Source of the DNA: Mesobacillus maritimus
GTDB lineage: Bacteria; Bacillota; Bacilli; Bacillales; Cytobacillaceae
Assembly (NCBI RefSeq): GCF_023715205.1
Contig: NZ_JAMBNR010000001.1
Span: 1-64,000 of the forward strand
DNA: 64,000 nucleotides
Direction of reading: 5' to 3'
This document shows positions 16,227 to 25,715 of the stretch, piece after piece; the stretch's first letter is position 1; every line of letters begins with the position of its first letter. A model generated the notes under the pieces. That model saw nothing but the letters and a program-made list of their open reading frames with translations. It was not told the origin of the DNA and did no database searches. Made by a program: the position numbers and the translations under genes.

Positions 16227-17121
16227 AGTCCAAAAAGTGAGTAAAGTATTTGATCGTTACGAGGCAGTACAAGAAGCACAAATATCTATTCAAAAGGGCT
16301 CTATTTACGGATTGATTGGTTCAAATGGTGCTGGTAAAACAACCTTAATTAAACTCGTAGCAGGTATTTATCAACCAGATTTAGGAAGGATAACCATTGA
16401 CGGACAAGATAATTTTGAAAATACAAAGGTAAAGAAAAAGATGTTTTATATTCCAGATCACCCATATTTTTTAACGCATTATACAACATTACAAATGGCC
16501 CAATTTTATAGAAGTATTTACCCAAATTGGAGTCAGGAAAGATATGAAACATTAGTTGCTTCATTCAAGGTAAATGTCAAAAAGAAAATTCATACCTTTT
16601 CTAAAGGATGGCAAAGGCAAATCGCTTTTATTCTGGCCCTTTCAACAAGACCTGAGGTACTGATTTTGGATGAGCCGCTTGATGGTTTGGATGCGGTTGT
16701 GAGGAAAAAAGTGAAAAACCTCTTAATTCAAGATGTGTCCGAAAGAGAAATGACCATTCTCATTTCTTCTCATAATTTAAGAGAACTAGAAGATATTTGT
16801 GACCATATCGGTATTATCCATCGGGGGAAAATTCTCATCGAAAAAGAACTTGATGAGTTAAAATCAGATATCCATAAAGTTCAAGTTGCCTATAAAGGGG
16901 AAGTACCAGAGCATGTAATAAAGAGATTGAGTGTGCTTCATACAGAAAAACGTGGAAGTGTATTCCTTTGCATTGTTAAAGGAAAGGAAGAGGAAATATC
17001 GGAACTAATCCTTAACACAAACCCAGTCATCTTTGATTTATTACCGCTCACCCTAGAAGAGATTTTTATTTATGAAATGGGGGATAACGGTTATGCCATT
17101 GAAAACATCATGGTTGAATAA
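16219..17121 (+). CDS. ABC transporter ATP-binding protein (YtrB-like)
   Basis: A 300-residue ATPase with Walker A GSNGAGKTT (about residue 34), a Q-loop region and Walker B LILDEPLDGLD. The signature is degenerate: FSKGWQRQ stands where LSGGQ is usual, as in the YtrB/EcsA-like group. The switch His is in LISSHNLRELE. The C-terminal 80 residues are the regulatory extension of ABC-2 exporters. It starts at GTG 16219 with GGGGAGG eight bases before, overlapping the repressor gene, and itself overlaps the permease by 29 bases. Confidence 0.87.
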   Translation: MIEVQKVSKVFDRYEAVQEAQISIQKGSIYGLIGSNGAGKTTLIKLVAGIYQPDLGRITIDGQDNFENTKVKKKMFYIPDHPYFLTHYTTLQMAQFYRSIYPNWSQERYETLVASFKVNVKKKIHTFSKGWQRQIAFILALSTRPEVLILDEPLDGLDAVVRKKVKNLLIQDVSEREMTILISSHNLRELEDICDHIGIIHRGKILIEKELDELKSDIHKVQVAYKGEVPEHVIKRLSVLHTEKRGSVFLCIVKGKEEEISELILNTNPVIFDLLPLTLEEIFIYEMGDNGYAIENIMVE

Positions 17122-19063
17122 AGAATTAATTCTGCAAATCATCAGGAGTACGAGTTGGATTTCGATTTTGTATTTTTTTGGACTCTTATTCGCATTGCCA
17201 ATCAGAATGCTGATGATGTATACGGCAGAAGAAGAATCCATTGCCCAATATAACCCGGTAAATAGTCTTTTTCATTATGAATTTGTCATTCAATTGGGTT
17301 TAACAATCATTATACCGGTGTTACTCTCAGTCTTCTTATTCCGTTATCTTCAAGTAAAACAGTCTGCGGATTTAATGCACAGTCTGCCCATTAGAAGAGA
17401 GAAATTATTTCATCACTATGTCCTAAGTGGAATAATTTTACTTATTTTACCAATAATATTCGTCGCATTCATCATAATGGGTGTTCACGCTGCGTTTAAC
17501 TTAAGTTCCTTTTTTCATTTAAAAGATATTGGATACTGGGTTGGCACAACCATTGTTTTGGATCTTCTCATCTTCTCTGCAGGTGTTTTCGTCGCCATGA
17601 TTACCGGGATTTCTGCTGTACAAGGGGTACTAACCTATATTTTGCTACTTTTTCCAGCAGGGATGACAGTTCTCATCTTTTATAATTTACAAATGCTGTT
17701 GTTTGGCTTTCCAACTGACTTCTACTTGCATCGCAATTTAGAAACATTGTCGCCATTAACGTATGCAACCTTGCTTGACGGTAGGCCACTTCAGAAGATA
17801 GATGTTATCCTTTATTTGTTTTTTACCTTTCTATTCTATGTGTTCTCCATTTTGCTTTATAAAAAAAGAAAAGTGGAAAGTGCTTCCGAGGCGATTGCGT
17901 TCACCAAGCTTCGTTCGATTTTTAAATATGGTGTGACCTTCTGTACGATGTTAGTAGGCGGCATGTATTTCGCTGAGGTCCAAAATGAAAGCTTCGACTG
18001 GATGATTTTTGGTTATATTGTTGGATCAATTATAGGCTACTACATTGCAAATATGTTGCTCGAAAAGTCGTGGCGAGTGTTCCACAAGCTAAAGGGGCTC
18101 GTTATTTACGGAGTGGTCATTGCATTTGTTTATATTGGCATCCAAGGGTTTGGTTTTTATGAGAATAATGTTCCTGAACAAAGTGAGATTAAGAAAGTTT
18201 ACCTTACAGATTCACCACGTATGAACCTTGATCCGAAATTATATGGGTATACGTTTACCCCAGATGCGCTACAAGAAAAAAGCAATATTGAATTAGTTCG
18301 CAAATTACACCAGCAAATTATTAATGATAAAAAGATAAATGCTCAACTTCCTGAAAATGAATTCATGCGTACGGCCTTTTTCTTATACGAGTTAGAGAAC
18401 GGGAAAATAGTGACCCGGCAGTACCGTGTCGATGATCGAATTTATGAACAGCTCTTTAAACCTATCTATGAATCAACTGAATATAAAATGGCTTCAAATG
18501 AAATCTTTCATATCGACGCTGATGAAGTGGAATATCTGAATATAATTGGAAATGGCCCAGGAAAATGGACTGTTCCTTTTAGAATTGAGAAAGATTTGAA
18601 AGAGATTATAGAACTGTTACGTGCTGACATCTTAGTTGAAAGCTATGAGGATCAGAATTATTATAGTGGTCGAGGTTCGAATATTGAGATTTTTCTAGGG
18701 AAAGACCATTATGTTTATCTAGATTTTAAACCAACCTATAAAGGTTTAGAGAAATGGCTGAAAGATCGAGAGTTACTTAATCAAACAACGATAGTACCTG
18801 AGGACATATCTTCCATAAAAATAATTGAATGGGATTCGAAAGAGATGACTCATCCGGACCTAATTGAAGAAAAGATTGAAAACAGTACGGAAGTGCTTGA
18901 GATCAAAGACATAAAACAAATTAAAGAAGTCTTGACTAATGCGGGGTGGGGAAGAACACATCATTATATAGCAATTTTTCATTTTAAAGAAGGTAATTAT
19001 TCAGAACGTCTCTACTTAGATGAGGAGCACGCTCCGGAATTTGTAAAAGCGTTTTTTAAATAG
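17093..19063 (+). CDS. ABC-2 type permease with large C-terminal domain
   Basis: A 656-residue membrane protein. The first 350 residues contain about seven hydrophobic segments with the HSLPIRREKLF cytoplasmic loop typical of ABC-2 permeases. A soluble, mostly extracytoplasmic domain of about 300 residues follows (from about VPEQSEIKKVYL). This resembles the large permeases with a DUF6449-like tail found beside YtrA/YtrB-type genes. The start is ATG 17093 (MPLKTSWLNKEL) after a G-run. With the preceding ATPase it forms a probable exporter or envelope-stress transporter; the cargo is unknown. Confidence 0.8.
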   Translation: MPLKTSWLNKELILQIIRSTSWISILYFFGLLFALPIRMLMMYTAEEESIAQYNPVNSLFHYEFVIQLGLTIIIPVLLSVFLFRYLQVKQSADLMHSLPIRREKLFHHYVLSGIILLILPIIFVAFIIMGVHAAFNLSSFFHLKDIGYWVGTTIVLDLLIFSAGVFVAMITGISAVQGVLTYILLLFPAGMTVLIFYNLQMLLFGFPTDFYLHRNLETLSPLTYATLLDGRPLQKIDVILYLFFTFLFYVFSILLYKKRKVESASEAIAFTKLRSIFKYGVTFCTMLVGGMYFAEVQNESFDWMIFGYIVGSIIGYYIANMLLEKSWRVFHKLKGLVIYGVVIAFVYIGIQGFGFYENNVPEQSEIKKVYLTDSPRMNLDPKLYGYTFTPDALQEKSNIELVRKLHQQIINDKKINAQLPENEFMRTAFFLYELENGKIVTRQYRVDDRIYEQLFKPIYESTEYKMASNEIFHIDADEVEYLNIIGNGPGKWTVPFRIEKDLKEIIELLRADILVESYEDQNYYSGRGSNIEIFLGKDHYVYLDFKPTYKGLEKWLKDRELLNQTTIVPEDISSIKIIEWDSKEMTHPDLIEEKIENSTEVLEIKDIKQIKEVLTNAGWGRTHHYIAIFHFKEGNYSERLYLDEEHAPEFVKAFFK

Positions 19064-19224
19064 GCTCTTTTCTCAAACTTTGTTCCTTCTCAGCAAAGGT
19101 TACTTCTGAATCTACTAGTTTATTTTAAAAATAGATGTAGTCAATGAGATAAGCGCTTGCAAACTAATTTTAAACATACAAAATGGATATTATTACATTA
19201 AAATCAGCTTTAGGATTTTAACAA
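19060..19224. repeat. fragments of a dispersed intergenic repeat, locus A
   Basis: ATAGGCTCTTTTCT (19060-19073) and CTTTAGGATTTTAACAA (19208-19224) both recur exactly at 53822-53850, where they are nearly adjacent. The permease stop codon TAG is inside the first block. This looks like one short dispersed element, intact-looking at locus B and split by about 135 bases here. Confidence 0.45.
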
Positions 19225-19319
19225 GGAATCTTGACGAAAACAGCCTTTAAATAAAATGTGAGTTTTTATGTAAAAGGACCAGGGGTGTCTAGCACTAGTT
19301 AAAATCTAGGACTAGACAC
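19151..19319. promoter_or_regulatory. intergenic region before the ECF sigma gene
   Basis: Bases 19064-19425 have no gene. A CcpA cre-like element (reverse strand TTGCAAGCGCTTAT) lies at 19151-19164 but lacks the last conserved C at the right spacing. GTGTCTAG (19285-19292) and CTAGACAC (19312-19319) form an 8-bp inverted repeat with a smaller CTAG dyad inside. TTTTATGTAA occurs on both sides of it. I cannot assign a promoter. Confidence 0.25.
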
Positions 19320-19425
19320 TAATTTTATGTAAGGCTGCCTTGAAAATACTTTATGAGTTTGATGTACTTACATAAAATTTGAAAGGTTCTCAGTGAAAAG
19401 AGCAGTTGAAAAAGGGGGAATAGAC

Positions 19426-19947
19426 GTGGGAAAGGTTGATTTTGAAGAACTTTTCACAACGTATTCTAAGCGGTTAACTTTATTAGCTTACTCCTACACA
19501 AAGGATTGGCACACGGCAGAAGATGTTGTTCAAGAATCATTTATCAAGGCTTTCAAAAAAATTGACACAATTGAGTATACAGAAAAAATCTGTGCTTGGC
19601 TTTCTGCGATTACTGTAAGGACAGCTATAGATTACCTTCGAGCAGCAAAGCGACATAATCGGTTAACAACAGATTCCGAATTATTGGAATATCTTCAATG
19701 TCAGTTGAATACAGGAACAAGTACGGAAGAACAGGTGGAAATGTTACTTTTTAAAGAGGTTGTATGTCAGTCTATGTTTCAGATATCAGAGGATTACAAA
19801 CAAGTACTGTTTTTGAAAATTGAACTTGGATTAAAGGAACAAGAGATTGCTAGTGTATTACAATTAAAATCAACAACTGTAAAAACAAGGCTTCATCGTG
19901 CAAGAAAGCAGTTAAAGCAAGTAGTAACGGAAAAATTTTCAGCATAG
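19426..19947 (+). CDS. ECF-type RNA polymerase sigma factor
   Basis: A 173-residue sigma-70-family protein with region 2 at residues 5-75 (FEELFTTYSKRLTLLAYSYTKDWHTAEDVVQESFIKAF is the region 2 core) and region 4 at about 110-165 (EDYKQVLFLKI, LKEQEIASVLQL, TTVKTRLHRARKQLK). There is no anti-sigma gene next to it. The only small gene downstream is an acidic lipoprotein 378 bases away. GTG 19426 follows a G-rich site; GTG 19393 would add eleven residues. Its stress signal cannot be predicted. Confidence 0.82.
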   Translation: MGKVDFEELFTTYSKRLTLLAYSYTKDWHTAEDVVQESFIKAFKKIDTIEYTEKICAWLSAITVRTAIDYLRAAKRHNRLTTDSELLEYLQCQLNTGTSTEEQVEMLLFKEVVCQSMFQISEDYKQVLFLKIELGLKEQEIASVLQLKSTTVKTRLHRARKQLKQVVTEKFSA

Positions 19948-20325
19948 TCTAAGTTTTGTTTTACCGTTTGTTTTTTTGATATTTAAAATGTATATGAGAG
20001 ACTTTGAGGTAATGGCCTTATTTCTATTTTTTAGATAGGAATCGCTGAGGAAGTACACCTTGAGAAATTCTTATTCATATCCCATTATATTGCGTATTCA
20101 ATAACTAGTTCATTGATTTAAGACCTTTTATTTGAGTAATAGACGTAGATGGAATCGCATGCAAATACCAGAGAAATTTAAGACTGCTTGTAAACAGTAA
20201 AGAAGTTGAATGGAAGTTTAAGAATTGGTTAATAAACGTTAAGTTTAGTGAAATAACCTTCCTCTCTGCAAAATAACTTGTATGATTAACCTTGTAAGAC
20301 AATTCGAACAAACGGGAGGAAAAGA

Positions 20326-20505
20326 ATGAAAAATTTTAAACAATGGCTGTTTGTCTTGATGGCATCTTTCATGTTTGTTACGGTTGCAACAGGGTGTAGC
20401 AATGCTGAATCGGAGAATGAAGAAACAGATACGGAACAAACAGAAACGGAGGAGATTGAGACAGAAGGGACAGAACCTGATGAAGGTTCTGAAGAGGATG
20501 AATAG
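20326..20505 (+). CDS. small acidic lipoprotein
   Basis: A 59-residue protein. A Lys-containing head (MKNFKQW) and a hydrophobic stretch end in VATGC, an acceptable lipobox with the lipidated Cys at 24. The mature 36 residues are almost only Glu, Thr, Asp and Gly (EETDTEQTETEE). GGGAGGA precedes ATG. Bases 19948-20325 upstream show nothing I can identify. It is too short for a binding domain, so it may be a membrane-tethered charged tail. Its nearness to the ECF sigma gene hints at, but does not prove, a shared response. Confidence 0.65.
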   Translation: MKNFKQWLFVLMASFMFVTVATGCSNAESENEETDTEQTETEEIETEGTEPDEGSEEDE

Positions 20506-20550
20506 AGTTTAATCTTTGAAAATTACAGTGCACACTTTGCTAAACTTACG

Positions 20551-20583
20551 AAAAAAGCTACAATGAAGAGTAGCTTTTTTCTT
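20551..20583 (+). terminator. intrinsic terminator
   Basis: AAAAAAGCTAC pairs with GTAGCTTTTTT around an 8-base loop. It ends the small lipoprotein transcript. Confidence 0.8.
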
Positions 20584-20615
20584 TTTATGCGTTTTTTAAC
20601 GAAAGGTAGGAAACC

Positions 20616-21707
20616 ATGTCATTATTATACGTCTTTGTCATTCTGCTGTTTCTGCTTATCTATTCGACTATTTGTTTTTATGTTGGATATAATGGCTGGG
20701 TGTGGATCAATATGACTCGCCTTCATGTGAATAAATGGTTTTATGTAGGCTTTATTAGTTTGTTATCGGTAGCCATGTTTATCGGTCAATTTAGCATGTT
20801 CCTGCCCATAAAAATAATCGGTTATCTCTGGCTTATCATTTTAGGGTACAGCCTTATTTTGTTGCCGATTGCGAATTTGCTAGTATCCTTGATTAAAAAG
20901 AGAAGTGCATTTTGGATTGGATGGCTGATTGTTTTATTCTTTCTCGCGATCTTTATTGTGGGCTCTTATAATGCTTGGTCACCAGTAGTTCGTACGTATG
21001 ATGTCCATATTGAAAAAGGACCACCTACTAATGAAATAAAGGTTCTAATGGCTTCTGACTTGCACCTTGGGCAAATAGTTGGCAAAAAGCACCTACAACG
21101 TTTAGTTGACATCGCTTCTGAAACCAAGCCAGACTTGATTTTGATTCCGGGAGATTTGATTGATGATTATATCGATCCATACTTAAATGAGAATATGGGA
21201 GAAATCCTTGGGCAATTACAAGCACCACTTGGGGTATTTGCCGTTTCCGGTAACCATGATTATTATGGCAATGACCTTGAAAAATTGGTTACGGAAGTTG
21301 AAAGCGTAGGGGTCCAAATGTTAATGGATGAAGCTGTATTGATAAATGATCAATTTTATTTGATTGGAAGAAATGATTTAACTGATGACAATCGGAAAGA
21401 GGTCGCAGAATTAGTTAGAAATTTCGATCGATCAAAACCAATCATCATGATGGATCATCAACCAAAGGAATTTGCTACAGCTGAAAAAATGGGTGTCGAC
21501 TTATTGCTTTCGGGTCATACTCATAGAGGTCAAGTGGCGCCCGCCCATTTAATTACTAGTAGAGTTTTTGAAAATGATTGGGGTTATTTGCAAAAGGGAA
21601 CATTCCATTCAATTGTGTCTTCAGGATTTGGTACCTGGGGTCCACCGCTTCGGATAGGAAGCCGAGCGGAAGTCGTAATCATTCATTTATCGTTTGATGA
21701 GAACTAA
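20616..21707 (+). CDS. membrane-anchored metallophosphoesterase (YkuE/YaeI-like)
   Basis: A 363-residue protein. Residues 1-125 hold four hydrophobic helices, followed by a calcineurin-type phosphoesterase domain with all metal motifs: ASDLHLG (about 147), GDLIDD, GNHDYYG, MDHQP and SGHTHRGQ. The ordering and the terminal GFGTWGPPLRIG match YkuE/YaeI-type enzymes, some of which hydrolyse UDP-diacylglucosamine or lipids at the membrane. The catalytic domain probably lies outside the membrane after the fourth helix. It has its own terminator that overlaps the stop codon. Confidence 0.85.
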   Translation: MSLLYVFVILLFLLIYSTICFYVGYNGWVWINMTRLHVNKWFYVGFISLLSVAMFIGQFSMFLPIKIIGYLWLIILGYSLILLPIANLLVSLIKKRSAFWIGWLIVLFFLAIFIVGSYNAWSPVVRTYDVHIEKGPPTNEIKVLMASDLHLGQIVGKKHLQRLVDIASETKPDLILIPGDLIDDYIDPYLNENMGEILGQLQAPLGVFAVSGNHDYYGNDLEKLVTEVESVGVQMLMDEAVLINDQFYLIGRNDLTDDNRKEVAELVRNFDRSKPIIMMDHQPKEFATAEKMGVDLLLSGHTHRGQVAPAHLITSRVFENDWGYLQKGTFHSIVSSGFGTWGPPLRIGSRAEVVIIHLSFDEN

Positions 21708-21732
21708 GACGTAGGTCTTAGTTCATTTTTTT
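21701..21732 (+). terminator. intrinsic terminator overlapping the stop codon
   Basis: GAACTAAGAC (21701-21710) pairs with GTCTTAGTTC (21715-21724), followed by a run of seven Ts. The stop TAA is inside the 5' arm. Confidence 0.85.
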
Positions 21733-21861
21733 GCAAAAAAAAGACAATTAATTGAGGAAATTTGAAAAAATAACAGGGTTTTCAGGGGTAATTGTTGAAT
21801 TAACCATTATCAAAAATTTGACGTACCATTTAACTCCAATGAAGAAGGTGGGTATCTAAAA

Positions 21862-22344
21862 ATGAGCAATCGCTTTTTTGCTGACTACAAGAAGTATATC
21901 GTCATCCCTAGGGAAGAGCATAAGTTTAGTGATAAAGGCTTTGACCCTCACGAATTTGCCTCTCACTTCATCCTCACGTTGTCCATTTTTGATCCTGTAA
22001 TTTCTAGTTGGAAGCAAGCAAGTAAACATGACATTAACGTTGAAGAAAGTATCACCAAGGTTTTGGAAGTATTTAATCAAAGGAATCATGGAACCTATCA
22101 TCTAAAATTACTAGAAATGGAAGAGGATAAAACGTATTTCGTGTTAGCGCTTTCTGTTAAAGAGAGAATTAAACCAGAACATGCTGAATTTGAGATTTCC
22201 GACATTATTGAAAAACAAATATCCAATCCATTTTATATTGGGCAATCATGGTACAAATTCACCAGTGAAAAGGGTCGTGTTGAACGTAAATTATTTTGCT
22301 TTTCTTTTAAAGAATATGTCTATCAACTTGCTGCGGAAAAATAA
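21862..22344 (+). CDS. hypothetical protein
   Basis: A soluble 160-residue protein that I do not recognise. It is mixed alpha/beta, with a charged head (MSNRFFADYKKY), a VEESITKVLEVFNQRNHGTYHLKLLEM middle and a hydrophobic-aromatic end (FCFSFKEYVYQLAAEK). It has no signal peptide or membrane helix. AAGGTGGG lies twelve bases before ATG. It is flanked by terminators or gaps and is not part of an operon. Confidence 0.55.
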   Translation: MSNRFFADYKKYIVIPREEHKFSDKGFDPHEFASHFILTLSIFDPVISSWKQASKHDINVEESITKVLEVFNQRNHGTYHLKLLEMEEDKTYFVLALSVKERIKPEHAEFEISDIIEKQISNPFYIGQSWYKFTSEKGRVERKLFCFSFKEYVYQLAAEK

Positions 22345-22616
22345 TAGGATTTTTGTGAGGGCTGCCGGTATATGGCGGTTTCTTTTTTTGAAGTCAGTAT
22401 TGCGGTTGGATTAGCACGAATGGAGGCGATTTAAAAAGTTGCTTACATAATAGTTTGTGACTTAGAGGGAAACTTCAAGGCTATTACAATAAATGTTATG
22501 GAGGAAACCTAAACCCTGTTAATACTCAAAAAGGTTGAATTGAACCTTTAATAATAACTCTAGAAGATTGAACATACCTATTTTATACATTCTAATTTAA
22601 TCAATGGGGGGATGAT

Positions 22617-22973
22617 ATGGAACTAGAACGACAAAAAGCGATTTTGCTGGCAAATAACATTAAGGAATTTGTAAATCTGGTGAATAAAAGTCATGTTTAC
22701 GATCAATTTATGGATCCTAATAAAAGTTATCGTTTAACCTTGATTGTTGAAGAATTTCGAATAACGACAATCAGTGATGAATTACTACGTATCAATCAAC
22801 ATACTTATGAAGAACGTTCGTCTCGTATTTTAATAGACCGATTTCGAACAGCGTTCAAACAGATTGCAGAGTATGTCGGTCAAAACGAAGATGACTTATT
22901 TCTGTTTACTGGAAGGATTGACACTTTAGTACATGACTTGGATTTATTTCCAAAAAATGAAGATGAGTTGTAA
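22617..22973 (+). CDS. hypothetical protein
   Basis: A soluble 118-residue protein with GGGGGGATGAT before ATG. It is rich in predicted helix, acidic at the C-terminus (PKNEDEL) and has an RLTLIVEEFRITTIS strand pair near the middle. I know no family for it. It stands alone, followed by a terminator at 23011-23040. The intervening stretch 22345-22616 contains only a small GCCGGTATATGGC-like hairpin. Confidence 0.55.
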   Translation: MELERQKAILLANNIKEFVNLVNKSHVYDQFMDPNKSYRLTLIVEEFRITTISDELLRINQHTYEERSSRILIDRFRTAFKQIAEYVGQNEDDLFLFTGRIDTLVHDLDLFPKNEDEL

Positions 22974-23010
22974 GTTTTAAATGCTGTATCATTCAAATAG
23001 AAAATAACTT

Positions 23011-23040
23011 AAAAGCTAGTACTATTGGCTAGCTTTTTTC
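23011..23040. terminator. bidirectional terminator
   Basis: AAAAGCTAG pairs with CTAGCTTTTTT. It lies between the convergent 118-residue gene and the YwaF-like gene. Confidence 0.75.
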
Positions 23041-23064
23041 TTATTTTGTAAAGGTTTTTTATCT

Positions 23065-23748
23065 TTAAAGATAATCCATACTAAAACACTGGAAACTAAG
23101 AGTAAGGGCTTCTAAAGACAAGATATACCAAGGGTGTGGCCCAAGGTAATCTAATAAGCTTGGTGTGTTTGGTTTATGGCTTAAAAACATATAATTACCA
23201 TCTACAAGCCTGTTGACAACCAGTACAAGCGGAAGAAATGCATTTAAGAAAACAAACACTTTGAATATGGACCAGATTGTTGGTCTGTAGCCCTTTACCC
23301 AAGTAAAATAGAGAGCAACCCAAATCATCATTAAATGGGTATAAAAGAAGTGGATAAATCGAAAATGAGGGAAGTCAAAATAAAGGACTGGGCTGAACAA
23401 AGCTTGTGATGCCCCTAAAAGCGCTGTAAACAGGAGCAATTCATAAATCCACTTTTTTGCTGTTATAAGTAAAAAAATCGTTAAAAACAGGCTAAGGCTA
23501 CATAACTCGAGTGGAATAGAGTCACTGGTATGCCAATATCCCGTCTTTAGGAGCCAATAGGTATAAGCGGCTTCAGCTATAATTAACGAAAACGCAATGC
23601 CAATTTCTATGGAGCGTAATTGCAAAAGCTTCAGACGATTACAGTTAAGAAATAGGAAGAGGGCTATTATAAATAAAAGGGAAATTCCAGAAAGGTGGCT
23701 GATAGAGAACATTTCAAAAACAAAATTTTCATTGTCCTTAGAAAACAA
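23065..23748 (-). CDS. YwaF/TIGR02206-type integral membrane protein
   Basis: A 227-residue membrane protein with about six hydrophobic helices. The family marks are IPLELCSLSL near residue 80, a His-rich turn (FDFPHFRFIHFFYTH) and the ending LLDYLGPHPWYILSLE. This matches the YwaF family of Bacillus, whose function is unknown. The start is a TTG at 23748 with AAGGTGGGG upstream. The ORF has no co-directional neighbours. Confidence 0.78.
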   Translation of the reverse strand: MFSKDNENFVFEMFSISHLSGISLLFIIALFLFLNCNRLKLLQLRSIEIGIAFSLIIAEAAYTYWLLKTGYWHTSDSIPLELCSLSLFLTIFLLITAKKWIYELLLFTALLGASQALFSPVLYFDFPHFRFIHFFYTHLMMIWVALYFTWVKGYRPTIWSIFKVFVFLNAFLPLVLVVNRLVDGNYMFLSHKPNTPSLLDYLGPHPWYILSLEALTLSFQCFSMDYL

Positions 23749-24231
23749 ACTGATTTAACCCCACCTTCCCCCTAAGTTCGTGGATCAGAACAATAATCAG
23801 AATTATAGCATTTTTTTGAAAAAAGGTAAAAGCCTCATGGATTTGTTAATTTATAGTAATTCCGAATTGTTGGCTTCTAAACGTAATAATTGATCGATAT
23901 AAGGAATATAAAATCCTAATAAGACTTTAACCACTGGGGATTCTGTCAGAAGAAAACACGAACATATTATTTTTAACAATTACCGAGTGCGATCAGAAAG
24001 GAATTAAATAAAATATTCTCTATATTATATAGTTAATACTAAGAAAAAATAATTATTTAGTAAAGCGCTTACATTCTTGTATTCGTGGGAATGACTCAAC
24101 CTTAGTCAATAGAAAATCAAACCTAGATTCCTTGAATAAGATTTGAATCCCTGTTAGTGTAAATAAAGTCAACTGGTTGACAAGACCAATTTTCACTATT
24201 TTACAAGAATAAAAACAAAGGGAGAGATTTG
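23749..24231 (+). promoter_or_regulatory. long leader region of putP with cre-like site and palindrome
   Basis: Nearly 480 bases without a gene. GTAAAGCGCTTACA at 24060-24073 is a CcpA cre-like palindrome with one extra base relative to the optimal site. GTCAAC-TG-GTTGAC (24168-24181) is a perfect 6-2-6 dyad that overlaps a TTGACA (24177-24182), so a bound regulator there could block a promoter; no good -10 follows at 17 bases. The remaining sequence is A/T-rich and shows nothing else. Confidence 0.35.
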
Positions 24232-25710
24232 GTGCAGGTAGAGATTTTGGTTTCGTTAGGTATTTATTTTCTAGTTATGTTACTTGTAGGCTATTATTCT
24301 TACAAGAGGACGTCTGATCTTAGTGATTATATGTTAGGTGGCCGAAATGTTGGTCCAGCGGTTACCGCACTATCAGCGGGTGCCTCAGATATGAGTGGCT
24401 GGATGATGATGGGTCTTCCTGGTGCCATGTTTGTTGCGGGTTTATCTGAAGCATGGTTATCTATTGGTTTATTTGTTGGAGCGTATGTCAATTATATTAT
24501 TCTAGCCCCTAGATTGAGGACGTACACAATCGTTGCAAACGATTCAATTACAATTCCTGACTATTTAGAGAATCGATTTGGGGATCGGTCAAAAATCCTT
24601 CGAACCGTATCCGCAATCGTTATTTTGATCTTCTACACGCTATATACATCTTCAGGTCTTGTTGCTGGCGGAACACTATTTGAAAGTTCGTTTGGTACCG
24701 ATTATCGATTTGGTTTATTAATTACCGCTGGTGTAGTGGTGGCCTATACATTATTCGGTGGATTTTTAGCAGTTAGTATGACAGACTTTATTCAAGGCGT
24801 CATCATGTTTACGGCCCTTATCCTTGTTCCGATTGTTGCCTTTACGGAAGTCGGCGGTGTATCTGCTACAATGGCCGAAATAAGAAGTATCGACCCTACA
24901 ATGCTTGATTTATTTAAAGGAACAACATTTGTTGGGATTATTTCTTTATTAGCTTGGGGACTTGGGTATTTTGGTCAGCCACATATTATCGTTCGCTTTA
25001 TGGCTGTAGGTAGCTTGAAACAGTTAAAATCAGCACGTAGAATCGGAATGAGCTGGATGGGAATCTCGCTGATTGGAGCGATGTTAACAGGTTTAGCCGG
25101 TGCCGCTTATCATTCAGTTAATGGTACAACTCTTGATAACTCCGAAACTATTTTTATTTATTTCGCTGATGTGTTGTTTCATCCATATATTACAGGGTTT
25201 TTACTAGCTGCTGTTTTAGCTGCGATTATGAGTACGATTTCGTCTCAGTTACTAGTTACATCAAGTTCATTAACTGAAGATTTCTATAAAACTTTCTTAA
25301 AACGCAATGCTAGTGATAAAGAATTAGTATTTGTCGGCCGTTTAGCAGTATTGATTGTTGCCATTGTCGGTGTAGGGTTATCTCTAAACCCTAATGATAC
25401 CATATTAGGACTTGTTGGATATGCATGGGCTGGTTTTGGTTCTGCCTTCGGACCTGCATTATTACTTAGTCTTTATTGGAAACGTATGACAAAATGGGGC
25501 GCATTGGTCGGAATCATTGTCGGATCCTTAACCGTTCTTATTTGGTCTAATATTAAAGTGCTTGCAGATTATATGTACGAAATGATACCAGGGTTTTTCC
25601 TAAGTCTACTTGCTGTTATTGTAGTAAGCTTACTTACGAAAAAACCTGATGAGAGCGTCGATCAACAATTTGATCAGATGGAGAGGGTACTGCAAGAAGA
25701 AAAAGAATAG
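24232..25710 (+). CDS. putP: sodium/proline symporter
   Basis: A 492-residue SSS-family symporter with about thirteen transmembrane segments. Characteristic PutP strings are YYSYKRTSDLSDYMLGGR, SAGASDMSGWMMMGLPGA, TIPDYLENRFGD, ALIL-VPI, FGQPHIIVRFMA and SSQLLVTSSSLTEDFY. Na+-coupled proline import is the known role, for nutrition or osmoprotection. I use GTG 24232, since the TTG three bases earlier sits too close to AAGGGAG. It is monocistronic with its own terminator. A cre-like element and a palindrome upstream suggest catabolite or substrate control. Confidence 0.88.
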   Translation: MQVEILVSLGIYFLVMLLVGYYSYKRTSDLSDYMLGGRNVGPAVTALSAGASDMSGWMMMGLPGAMFVAGLSEAWLSIGLFVGAYVNYIILAPRLRTYTIVANDSITIPDYLENRFGDRSKILRTVSAIVILIFYTLYTSSGLVAGGTLFESSFGTDYRFGLLITAGVVVAYTLFGGFLAVSMTDFIQGVIMFTALILVPIVAFTEVGGVSATMAEIRSIDPTMLDLFKGTTFVGIISLLAWGLGYFGQPHIIVRFMAVGSLKQLKSARRIGMSWMGISLIGAMLTGLAGAAYHSVNGTTLDNSETIFIYFADVLFHPYITGFLLAAVLAAIMSTISSQLLVTSSSLTEDFYKTFLKRNASDKELVFVGRLAVLIVAIVGVGLSLNPNDTILGLVGYAWAGFGSAFGPALLLSLYWKRMTKWGALVGIIVGSLTVLIWSNIKVLADYMYEMIPGFFLSLLAVIVVSLLTKKPDESVDQQFDQMERVLQEEKE

Positions 25711-25715
25711 TCTTC

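Noticed and set aside
19208-19319. ECF sigma autoregulatory promoter
   Set aside because: No AAC-type -35 with a CGT-type -10 at 16-17 bases could be found upstream of 19426.
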